NCBI GenBank assembly: GCA_002730675.1
Contig: PCAV01000041.1
Location: 1 to 6,843 of the forward strand
Source of the DNA: Rhodospirillaceae bacterium
GTDB lineage: Bacteria > Pseudomonadota > Alphaproteobacteria > Thalassobaculales > Thalassobaculaceae
Direction of reading: 5' to 3'
DNA length: 6,843 bases
Part shown: positions 1 through 6,018 of the stretch, in pieces
How the letters are laid out: the number at the start of each line of letters is the position of its first letter
Numbering within the stretch: position 1 is the first letter of the stretch
The notes under the pieces: model-generated
Seen by the model: the letters and a program-made list of their open reading frames with translations, nothing else
What the model was told of the DNA's origin: nothing
The model's database searches: none
Position numbers and translations under genes: made by a program

Positions 1-369
1 GGAGCAGGTACCAATATTCAGGAGGGGGCTGTTTTGCATGCTGATCCAGACTTTCCTCTTAAGGTTGGCAAGAAAGTAACCATAGGGCACCAAGCAATGT
101 TGCATGGTTGTACAATTGAAGATGGTGCGTTGATAGGCATTCAGGCGATTGTTTTAAATGGCGCTGTTATCGGAAAAAATTGTCTGGTTGGCGCCGGAGC
201 ACTGGTCACGGAAGGAAAGGTTTTTCCTGATAATTCTCTCATTCTTGGTTCCCCCGCAAAAGTAGTTCGCAAAGTATCAGAAGATCAATTGCGAATTATG
301 CAACGAGACACATGGGATTATGTGTTGCGTGGACGCCGATACAAAAAGACGCAAAAAAGAATTGGATAG
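1..369 (+). CDS. Gamma-carbonic-anhydrase-like hexapeptide-repeat protein (PaaY/CaiE/YrdA type), 5'-truncated by window edge
   Basis: This is the C-terminal part of a left-handed beta-helix (hexapeptide repeat) protein of the gamma-carbonic anhydrase superfamily, expected to be a cytoplasmic trimer. The frame is open from base 1 (Gly-Ala-Gly-Thr-Asn-Ile-Gln-Glu-Gly), which matches the family's conserved GxxTNIQDG segment. A TTG at 34 is therefore an internal Leu codon and not the start; perhaps 50-80 N-terminal residues are missing. Three metal-ligand histidines are visible, numbering from base 1: His13 (VLH), His30 (IGH) and His35 (LHG). The last two have the five-residue spacing of the Cam ligands. 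Repeats such as IEDGAL, IGIQAI and VIGKNC follow, then GSPAKVVR and a charged C-terminal helix. Family members include PaaY, a thioesterase beside phenylacetate catabolism, CaiE beside carnitine metabolism, and true carbonic anhydrases. Sequence alone does not separate these. The acyl-CoA genes downstream favour a PaaY/CaiE-like accessory role (inference). Confidence 0.9.
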   Translation, partial: GAGTNIQEGAVLHADPDFPLKVGKKVTIGHQAMLHGCTIEDGALIGIQAIVLNGAVIGKNCLVGAGALVTEGKVFPDNSLILGSPAKVVRKVSEDQLRIMQRDTWDYVLRGRRYKKTQKRIG

Positions 370-417
370 ACGCGTCTTAATAAGGGATACTTGATAGAAT
401 TGATTGATCTGTAATTT

Positions 418-423
418 AAGGGA
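418..423 (+). promoter_or_regulatory. Ribosome binding site of the thiolase-like gene
   Basis: AAGGGA lies 9 nt upstream of the ATG at 433 and is the best Shine-Dalgarno match among the five + strand genes. It also chooses this ATG over the out-of-frame ATG at 425. The 63 bp gap before this gene (370-432) holds three copies of TTGAT (391, 400, 404) but no convincing -35/-10 pair. Confidence 0.55.
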
Positions 424-432
424 TATGAGCCG

Positions 433-1968
433 ATGGACGAGAGTAGAATTCCAATATTAATTGGTAGCGGGCAAGTAACACAACGGGAAAGAGATCCGGC
501 TCTTGGTCTGTCTCCGATCGATCTGACGGCTGCGGCAGTTCAAAAAGCAGCGGATGACAGCGGGGCCGGTTCGTCATTATTACAGTCACTGGATACCATA
601 GTGCTATTGCGCTCTTTTTCTGATACTAGCTGGCGGTTTACGTGTCCATTTGGGACCTATTCAAATCCACCAAAATCTTTAGCCAATCGTGTTGGAGCTG
701 ATAACGCTCAGCGCCTGGTTTATACACACCCGGGTGGAAATATGCCGCAATGGTGTGTGAATAGAATGTTCGAAATGATTACCAAGGGCGAACTAGAAGC
801 AGCTGTAATTGCTGGTGGAGAAGCTTTAGCGACCCAAAAAGGAGCACAACGCGCAGGCCTACAATTGGATTGGAGTGAGGATCCCGGAGGGAGTTTTGAT
901 ATTTGGGGCGTAGAAACCCGAGGTTGGTCCGATATGGAGGATCGCCATAAAATGGCAGGTGCAATATTCGCATATCCTATGATAGAAAATGCTATTCGAG
1001 GCAACAGAGGCAGGACTATTGAACAACATGGTCTTGCGATGGGAAAACTTTTTTCTAGATTTGCAAAAGTGGCTGAGAATAATCCACTTGCGGACCGTCG
1101 CCAGGGTTTTACGGCTGAGCAGATAGCTTCTGTAAATCCTGATAATCCATATATTGGTTTTCCTTACACGAAATTGATGAATTCAAACGCCTTTATTGAT
1201 CAGGCGGCGGCTATAGTATTAACGTCTGCAAAGAAAGCTAGAGAACTGGGCGTTCCCGAAGAAAAATGGGTTTATTTACATGGCTGTGCGGATGCTTATG
1301 ATCATTGGTTCCTAAGCGATCGGATTAATTTTTATTCTTCGCCGGCCATGTCAAAGGTAGCGAGAGAAGCGTTTGAAATGGCTGAATGTTCGCTCGATGA
1401 CATAGGCGCGCTAGATTTATACAGCTGCTTTCCATCGGCTGTACAAATAGCATGCGACGAAATGGGAATTGACCCAGATGATAAAAGAGGACTTACCGTA
1501 ACCGGCGGGTTGCCCTATTTTGGAGGGCCTGGAAATAACTATGTCACGCACTCTATTGCTGAAATGATGAATACAGTTAGAAGTAATCCTGGGAGTAAGG
1601 GCTTAGTTACTGCCAATGGGAATTACGTGACTAAACAATCTGCAGGCATTTACTCTACCGAACGCCCTAATAAACCATTCAAGCCAAAAGATCCTAAAAT
1701 CTATCAGGCAGAAATAGATGCTGAACGCGGTCCAGCTGTAACAGAAGTTGCAAATGGAAAGGCCGTTGTCGAGACTTACACGGTTATGCATGATCGGAAA
1801 GGCCCATCATTCGGAATATTATTTGGCAGACTATCCGATAACTCTCGTTTTATTGCCAACACGCCGGCTGACTTAAGCCTCTTGGCAGATATGACAATTA
1901 ACGACTACCTAGGAGCTTCGGGAATGGTGTCTAGCTCGGATGGTATCAACGTTTTTAAGCCTGACTAG
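433..1968 (+). CDS. Thiolase-like protein (SCP2-thiolase/TLP1-type 'acetyl-CoA acetyltransferase') with extra C-terminal domain
   Basis: A 511-residue thiolase-fold protein, long for a thiolase (about 390-400 aa). It matches the thiolase-like protein type 1 group, which adds a C-terminal beta-rich (OB-like) domain of about 100 residues. The N-terminal half runs to about residue 265 and includes IPILIGSGQ near 6-14, GGNMPQ at 101-106 and AVIAGGEA at 124-131. The C-terminal thiolase half contains LYSCFPSAVQ at 329-338, GGLPYFGGPGNNYVTH at 358-373 with His373, and TANGNYVTKQSAG at 393-405. The extra domain covers about 415-511, with GPSFGILFGRL at 457-467. The position of the thiolase nucleophilic Cys appears to be Gly102, and the second catalytic Cys (CxG motif) appears to be replaced within ANGNY. 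Ordinary thiolytic or Claisen activity is therefore doubtful; acyl-CoA binding or another acyl-transfer role is plausible. No signal peptide or membrane segment is seen. The amidase gene starts 9 bp after its stop, suggesting co-transcription. Confidence 0.85.
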   Translation: MDESRIPILIGSGQVTQRERDPALGLSPIDLTAAAVQKAADDSGAGSSLLQSLDTIVLLRSFSDTSWRFTCPFGTYSNPPKSLANRVGADNAQRLVYTHPGGNMPQWCVNRMFEMITKGELEAAVIAGGEALATQKGAQRAGLQLDWSEDPGGSFDIWGVETRGWSDMEDRHKMAGAIFAYPMIENAIRGNRGRTIEQHGLAMGKLFSRFAKVAENNPLADRRQGFTAEQIASVNPDNPYIGFPYTKLMNSNAFIDQAAAIVLTSAKKARELGVPEEKWVYLHGCADAYDHWFLSDRINFYSSPAMSKVAREAFEMAECSLDDIGALDLYSCFPSAVQIACDEMGIDPDDKRGLTVTGGLPYFGGPGNNYVTHSIAEMMNTVRSNPGSKGLVTANGNYVTKQSAGIYSTERPNKPFKPKDPKIYQAEIDAERGPAVTEVANGKAVVETYTVMHDRKGPSFGILFGRLSDNSRFIANTPADLSLLADMTINDYLGASGMVSSSDGINVFKPD

Positions 1969-1977
1969 AAACCGGTC

Positions 1978-3486
1978 ATGGTAGGCAAGCAATCGAATGA
2001 CTTTGAATGTCTATCGATAGGTGATCTGGAAAATGGACTAGATAAGCGTATCTTCACTTCTTCTGAGCTCGTAACCTATTTCACAGACAAAATTGCTCGG
2101 GAAGATAAAGACTTCAATTCCATAGCTTTTATCAACCCCGACGCGGCAGTTATTGCACAAAAAATGGATGATGAAAGGGCCGCCGGGCATCTTAGGAGCG
2201 TATTACATGGCATCCCAATAGTTATAAAGGATAATATTGACACAGCAGATAAAATGATGACCACCGCCGGTTCCCTGGCGCTAGACGGAGCTCGAGTTCA
2301 ACGTGATGCACATTTAGTTTCAAGGTTGAGGGAGGGTGGTGCGATTATTTTGGCAAAAACTAACTTGAGTGAGTGGGCTAACTTTAGGTCCACCAAATCA
2401 TGCACTGGCTGGTCAAGTCGGGGAGGTCAGGTCCGGAATGCGTATGCTATAGATCGGACCCCTGGTGGTTCTAGTTCGGGGTCTGCTGTTGCTGTGGCTA
2501 GAAGTTTTTGCGCTGGCGCAATAGGTACGGAGACTGATGGATCCATTGTTGTGCCTGCTGCGATGAATTCGCTTGTGGGTATAAAGCCGACAGTCGGAAT
2601 GGTCAGTCGGACTGGAGTTGTTCCTATATCATTTAGCCAGGATACTGCTGGTCCTATAGCTAAAACTGTAAGCGACGCTTCGACGATCTTATCCGTTCTT
2701 ATGGGGCATGACCCCGCTGATAGTTCTTCGAAGGATTTGAAACAGGGTTTTTCAAGGAAATTAACACAAGGTTTCAACAGGAATGCACTGAAGGGGAAAA
2801 GGATCGGCGTGGTGAGAAACTATTCTGGTTTTCAAGATGCCGTCGATAAGAAATTTGATCAGGCGTTATGTTTGATGAAAGAAGATGGCGCGGAAATTGT
2901 AGATGATATTTCTTTACCCGACCAACAGACTATCAGGCGGCATGAGATAAAAGTGATGCGAACTGAGTTTAAAGTAAGTTTAAATGCTTACTTGGCAGGT
3001 TCAACGAACCAAAATGGTATTCATTCTTTATTAGACCTTATTAACTTTAACGAGCAAAACGCCAAAAATGTAATGCCCTATTTCCAGCAGGAACAATTTA
3101 TAGCGGCGGAAGCAACTAATGGTCTGGATGATCCAGATTATATTGCAGCACTTAAAGAATGCCGGCGACTCACCAGGGAAGAAGGTATCGACAAGGCTTT
3201 ATTAGATCATTCATGTTGCGCGCTTGTTGCTCCTACAACTTCAACACCGTGGGCAATAGATTTTTTAAATGGGGATAATAGGCTTGGGGGGAGTTCGTGT
3301 TTGGCGGCTGTTTCTGGATACCCCAGTGTCACAGTCCCGATGGGGTATGTGTCCGGTTTACCAACTGGTTTATCTTTTATTGGAAGGGCTTGGGACGATT
3401 ACTTTATTATTGATTTGGCTTATGCTTTTGAACAAATCTCAATGGTACGTTGTCCGGCCGGCAACCCTGAAAGGTTTTTAAACTGA
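1978..3486 (+). CDS. Amidase-signature family hydrolase, peptide-amidase (Pam)-like
   Basis: A 502-residue amidase of the amidase signature superfamily (GatA, FAAH, peptide amidase). It would hydrolyse a C-N amide bond to a carboxylate and ammonia or an amine, in the cytoplasm since no signal peptide is visible. The Ser-cisSer-Lys triad is intact: Lys84 in VIKDNID, the cis-Ser in GGSSSGS (163-169, most likely Ser165) and nucleophile Ser189 in GTETDGSIVVPAA. The Ser165-Ser189 spacing of 24 equals that of FAAH Ser217/Ser241. LSEWANFRS (130-138), GWSSRGGQ (144-151) and VGIKPTVGMVSR (200-211) followed by FSQDTAGP (219-226) resemble the peptide-amidase branch more than GatA; no gatB or gatC lies nearby. 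The substrate is unknown. The ATG at 1978 is the first in frame after the upstream stop; its Shine-Dalgarno is poor, so translation is probably coupled to the preceding gene 9 bp away. A small degenerate repeat (QGFSRK/QGFNRN, residues 256-269) lies in a variable linker after the core. Confidence 0.92.
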   Translation: MVGKQSNDFECLSIGDLENGLDKRIFTSSELVTYFTDKIAREDKDFNSIAFINPDAAVIAQKMDDERAAGHLRSVLHGIPIVIKDNIDTADKMMTTAGSLALDGARVQRDAHLVSRLREGGAIILAKTNLSEWANFRSTKSCTGWSSRGGQVRNAYAIDRTPGGSSSGSAVAVARSFCAGAIGTETDGSIVVPAAMNSLVGIKPTVGMVSRTGVVPISFSQDTAGPIAKTVSDASTILSVLMGHDPADSSSKDLKQGFSRKLTQGFNRNALKGKRIGVVRNYSGFQDAVDKKFDQALCLMKEDGAEIVDDISLPDQQTIRRHEIKVMRTEFKVSLNAYLAGSTNQNGIHSLLDLINFNEQNAKNVMPYFQQEQFIAAEATNGLDDPDYIAALKECRRLTREEGIDKALLDHSCCALVAPTTSTPWAIDFLNGDNRLGGSSCLAAVSGYPSVTVPMGYVSGLPTGLSFIGRAWDDYFIIDLAYAFEQISMVRCPAGNPERFLN

Positions 3487-3572
3487 AGCCAAAGGTCCTT
3501 ATTAAGCTGTTTTATTACACTTAGAAAGAAAATGTGTGCAACTAAGGAGTTCTTGGTTCAAACTGTTATCAT

Positions 3573-3578
3573 TATAAT
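3573..3578 (+). promoter_or_regulatory. Possible sigma-70 -10 box upstream of the binding-protein gene
   Basis: A perfect TATAAT lies 19 nt upstream of the ATG at 3598, inside an AT-rich tract. The -35 region is poor: TTCTTG at 3550-3555 with a 17 nt spacer, or TTGGTT at 3553-3558 with 14 nt. If it is real, transcription would begin near 3585 with a short leader, and only the 3598 start could be used from this promoter. Perfect hexamers also occur by chance in AT-rich DNA, so this is tentative. Confidence 0.25.
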
Positions 3579-3597
3579 ATTCAATTTGGAAAAAAAT

Positions 3598-4326
3598 ATG
3601 TTAGCTGAAATAGTAAAAGAGCTCGCGCCAACTGGGGTATTACGAGCAGCCATTAATATGTCCAATTTTCTTTTGGTTACAGGTAAAACTGATGATGGGG
3701 ATCCGGTGGGTGTTTCCCCTGATATGGCAGGTGAACTGGCAAAACGCTTAGGTGTAGGCCTAGAACTTCTTAAATATAAGACACCAGGTGAGGTTGCAGA
3801 CGATGCTGGAAAAGGAATTTGGGACATCGGTAATATAGGAGCCGAGCCACAAAGGGCAGAAAAAATTGATTTTACAGCTGCATATTGTGAAATCCAGGCA
3901 ACGTATATGGTGCCGCCAGATTCAAAACTAACGAAACTGGAGGATGTTGATAAAGCTGGTATTAGAATAGCTGTATCAGCAAGAAGTGCATACGATCTGT
4001 GGTTAGAAAGAAATATAAAAAATGCTGAACTTATTCGGGTTGAAGGGATAGATGCCTCCTTTGATATATTTATGGAAAAACGATTAGAGGCACTTGCAGG
4101 TTTGAGACCTCGTTTGATTACTGATGTCGAGCGAGTTCCAGGAGCAAAAATCCTCGATGGCCAGTTTACAGCAGTGCAGCAAGCCATGGGGTGCACACGT
4201 GGAAAGGAAAAGGCTGCTTCATATCTAAAGACGTTTGTTGAGGAAATGAAAGCATCGGGTTTTGTTGAAAAAGCGATTGAAAAGCATAACGTCGTTGGAC
4301 GGCTCTCCGTTGCAGCGTTAACTTGA
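3598..4326 (+). CDS. Amino-acid-type substrate-binding-domain protein (SBP_bac_3 fold) lacking an export signal
   Basis: A 242-residue bilobal binding-protein domain of the family that normally captures polar amino acids in the periplasm for ABC importers. Visible family features, numbered from 3598, are GVLRAAIN (13-20), DPVGVSPDMAGELAKRLGV (35-53), WDIGNIGAEPQRAEKIDFTA (75-94) with Arg86 at the usual ligand-carboxylate position, IRIAVSARSAYDLWL (122-136) and a C-terminal ILDGQFTAVQQAMG (185-198). The protein begins directly at the fold (MLAEIVKELAPTG), with no n-region, hydrophobic core or cleavage site, so it is predicted cytoplasmic. An in-frame ATG at 3532 would add 22 residues with a short hydrophobic run (FLVQTVIIIIFNL), but no AxA site or lipobox follows, and its SD-like AGAAAG is only 3 nt from the ATG. 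The preferred start has a weak TTTGGA 7 nt upstream. No permease or ATPase gene is in view. It could be a ligand sensor, an orphan binding protein or an enzyme on this fold (compare cyclohexadienyl dehydratase). Confidence 0.82.
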   Translation: MLAEIVKELAPTGVLRAAINMSNFLLVTGKTDDGDPVGVSPDMAGELAKRLGVGLELLKYKTPGEVADDAGKGIWDIGNIGAEPQRAEKIDFTAAYCEIQATYMVPPDSKLTKLEDVDKAGIRIAVSARSAYDLWLERNIKNAELIRVEGIDASFDIFMEKRLEALAGLRPRLITDVERVPGAKILDGQFTAVQQAMGCTRGKEKAASYLKTFVEEMKASGFVEKAIEKHNVVGRLSVAALT

Positions 4327-4357
4327 AGCAAAAAAATAAAGTTGAAAGATATTAAAA

Positions 4358-5143
4358 ATGACTGACATAACAAACCTTTCAACAGTAAATGTTGCAATAT
4401 CAAACTATATTGCTGTTGTTACTATGAACAATCCTCCTGTCAACGCACAAAACCGTCAATTTCATGACGATTTGACATTAGCCTTCGACGTTCTAAGCGA
4501 TAGGGATGATGTGAGATCCATCGTCCTTACTGGTGCAGGAAAATGTTTCTCCGCCGGGGCTGATATTAAAGGACGTGCGTCACAAAAACCTATCCTAGGA
4601 GATCATTGGGGGCATAGTCGACGAGTGAGAGAGTGTTTTTATTCTATCATGGAGTGCAGGAAACCGGTGATTGCAGCCATCAATGGGGCTGCTTTAGGAG
4701 CCGGTTTGGCTGTGGCGGCTTCTGCTGACATACTTATCGCCTCGGAAAGTGCTAGCATCGGGTTACCAGAAATAAATGTTGGTTTGTTGGGTGGCGGGCG
4801 TCACGCAATGAGATTGTTTGGTCATTCAAAGACACGGCGACTCATGCTAACTGGACAACGCTTGTCAGGAGCGGAACTCCATAGACTTGGCGTTGTGGAG
4901 GAATGCGTGCCCGATAGTGATTTGATGAGGGCAGCTTTGGCAATTGCGGAAGAACTTGCATCTAAAAGTCCGGTAGCGATGTCATTAGCAAAAGAAACAT
5001 TGAACGCCATAGAAGAAATGGCACTGCGGGATGGATATCGCTACGAACAAAATAAGACCGGTGAACTCTCCAGAACTGAAGACAGTCGGGAAGCTATGAA
5101 GGCATTTTCAGAAAAAAGAACTCCTGTTTTCAAGGGCCGATAG
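4358..5143 (+). CDS. Enoyl-CoA hydratase/isomerase (crotonase) family protein
   Basis: A 261-residue crotonase-fold protein of normal family length, expected to act on a CoA thioester in the cytoplasm. The oxyanion-hole segments are present: CFSAGADIKG (63-72) and NGAALGAGLAVAASAD (109-124). Aligned by eye with rat mitochondrial enoyl-CoA hydratase, the Glu164 equivalent is kept as Glu138 (GLPEINVG), whereas the Glu144 equivalent is Ala118; the 20-residue spacing agrees. A one-glutamate site argues against a standard hydratase and for isomerase, dehydratase, hydrolase or decarboxylase-type chemistry (inference). The C-terminal helices (SREAMKAFSEKRTPVFKGR) carry the usual family ending. The start at 4358 is preceded by weak GAAAGA 8 nt upstream. 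The gene lies 31 bp after the binding-protein gene and appears to be the last in the + strand cluster; a convergent operon follows. Confidence 0.93.
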   Translation: MTDITNLSTVNVAISNYIAVVTMNNPPVNAQNRQFHDDLTLAFDVLSDRDDVRSIVLTGAGKCFSAGADIKGRASQKPILGDHWGHSRRVRECFYSIMECRKPVIAAINGAALGAGLAVAASADILIASESASIGLPEINVGLLGGGRHAMRLFGHSKTRRLMLTGQRLSGAELHRLGVVEECVPDSDLMRAALAIAEELASKSPVAMSLAKETLNAIEEMALRDGYRYEQNKTGELSRTEDSREAMKAFSEKRTPVFKGR

Positions 5144-5258
5144 AGTTAACAGCACTTTTGATTAGGCAAGACAGTGTTTGTCGTAAACTTAACCCTTAGT
5201 TAACGAAGATCTTCTGTATATCGCTATCTAGTATATTTTAAATTTTTCCGCTCTTTTC
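5144..5258. other. AT-rich convergent intergenic spacer, no clear terminator
   Basis: This 115 bp spacer separates two converging transcription units. It contains AGTTAAC at 5144-5150 and 5198-5204, a 5 bp stem TTAAC/GTTAA (5189-5193 with 5199-5203), a perfect 10 bp palindrome GAAGATCTTC (5205-5214) without a loop, and GTATAT at 5216 and 5231. None forms a GC-rich hairpin followed by a U-tract, so I cannot assign an intrinsic terminator for either strand. Transcription from the two sides may overlap here or end by Rho (inference). Confidence 0.5.
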
Positions 5259-6005
5259 TTATTTCGAAGTTGCTCCACCGTCTACCACGACCTCCGAGCC
5301 AGTAACGAATGAAGATTCGTCTGATGCTAGAAATAAAATTACGTTTGCAACTTCTTCTGCGGTGCCGAAGCGGCCCATAGGTATTCGTTCATAAAGCCGG
5401 TCTCTTAATTGGTCAGGTGGAACCGCAGTGTGTCCCATCTCGGTATCTATTGGTCCGGGATGGACGGAGTTACAGCGAATTCCGTCTTTTGCATATTTGC
5501 TTGCTATCGATTTAGTCATAAGACGCAAAGCACCTTTGGATGCGCCATAATGTACTGCAAATGAACCGCGGAGTCCGGCCGTCGAAGAGAGATTTACTAT
5601 GGATGCATTCCCGCTTGCTTTGAGTGCATCGAGTGCAAGCTTTATTCCGATAAAAGGGCCTTTAGTATTAACCGCCAGCATTTTATCGAATTGTTCTTCG
5701 GTTGTTTCTTCAATCGATCTACGTTCATAAATCCCCGCATTATTAATGAGAATGTCAATCTTACCGGTCTCATCGACTATCTTATTTATTAGAATTTCCC
5801 ACGAAGTTAAACTCGTCACGTCCAAGGTTTCATGAAATATATTTCCTTTGTCATTAGCGAGATTATCAGACAATTCGTTTGTCTTGTCCGTTAAAATGTC
5901 GCCCGACCATACTTTTGCTCCTTCGCTTGCAAAACGTCTTACGACGGCGGCACCTATACCTTTATTCCCTCCGGTGACTAGTGCCACTTTTCCTTTCAGA
6001 CGCAT
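5259..6005 (-). CDS. Classical short-chain dehydrogenase/reductase (SDR), probably NAD-dependent
   Basis: A 248-residue classical SDR that would oxidise or reduce a secondary alcohol/ketone pair in the cytoplasm. The Rossmann motif is TGGNKGIG (11-18). Asp36 at the end of beta-2 (WSGDI) favours NAD(H) over NADP(H). Further motifs are LDV (61-63), NNAG (88-91), Asn113, Ser140 (IVNLSS) and YGASK with Tyr153 and Lys157, giving a complete Asn-Ser-Tyr-Lys tetrad with the usual 13-residue Ser-Tyr spacing. HPGPIDTEM (182-190) and the C-terminal VTGSEVVVDGGATSK are typical of the family. It resembles 3-alpha/20-beta-hydroxysteroid and cyclopentanol dehydrogenases in general layout, but substrate cannot be read from an SDR sequence. 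The gene follows the dioxygenase by 13 bp on the same strand and is probably co-transcribed and translated with weak SD help (GAGACGG spanning the upstream stop). Confidence 0.94.
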   Translation of the reverse strand: MRLKGKVALVTGGNKGIGAAVVRRFASEGAKVWSGDILTDKTNELSDNLANDKGNIFHETLDVTSLTSWEILINKIVDETGKIDILINNAGIYERRSIEETTEEQFDKMLAVNTKGPFIGIKLALDALKASGNASIVNLSSTAGLRGSFAVHYGASKGALRLMTKSIASKYAKDGIRCNSVHPGPIDTEMGHTAVPPDQLRDRLYERIPMGRFGTAEEVANVILFLASDESSFVTGSEVVVDGGATSK

Positions 6006-6018
6006 TACGATTACCGTC

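Noticed and set aside
391..419. Possible promoter before the thiolase-like gene (TTGATA at 391)
   Set aside because: No acceptable -10 hexamer is found at 15-18 nt spacing; the closest sequences (TAATTT, ATTTAA) match poorly.
2427..2777. Minus-strand open frame of 116 codons inside the amidase gene
   Set aside because: It lies antisense to the conserved amidase catalytic core (GGSSSGS to DTAGP), and its translation shows no domain or sensible start context.
3269..3481. Plus-strand open frame of 70 codons inside the 3' end of the amidase gene
   Set aside because: It overlaps the conserved C-terminal part of the amidase in another frame; there is no evidence of a frameshift, because the amidase frame reads through to a family-typical ending.
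1978..3486. GatA subunit of glutamyl-tRNA(Gln) amidotransferase
   Set aside because: The amidase core is shared, but LSEWANFRS, GWSSRGGQ and TETDGSIVVPAAMNS point to the peptide-amidase-like branch, and no gatB or gatC is adjacent.
3558..4403. Long open frame of 281 codons on the minus strand, opposite the binding-protein gene
   Set aside because: It is longer than the gene it overlaps, but its translation is Ser/Pro-rich with no recognisable family motif, whereas the + strand frame carries the complete SBP_bac_3 pattern. It is best explained as an antisense shadow frame.
5205..5214. GAAGATCTTC palindrome considered as a terminator
   Set aside because: It has no loop, is not GC-rich and is not followed by a T-tract on either strand, so it cannot serve as a standard intrinsic terminator.
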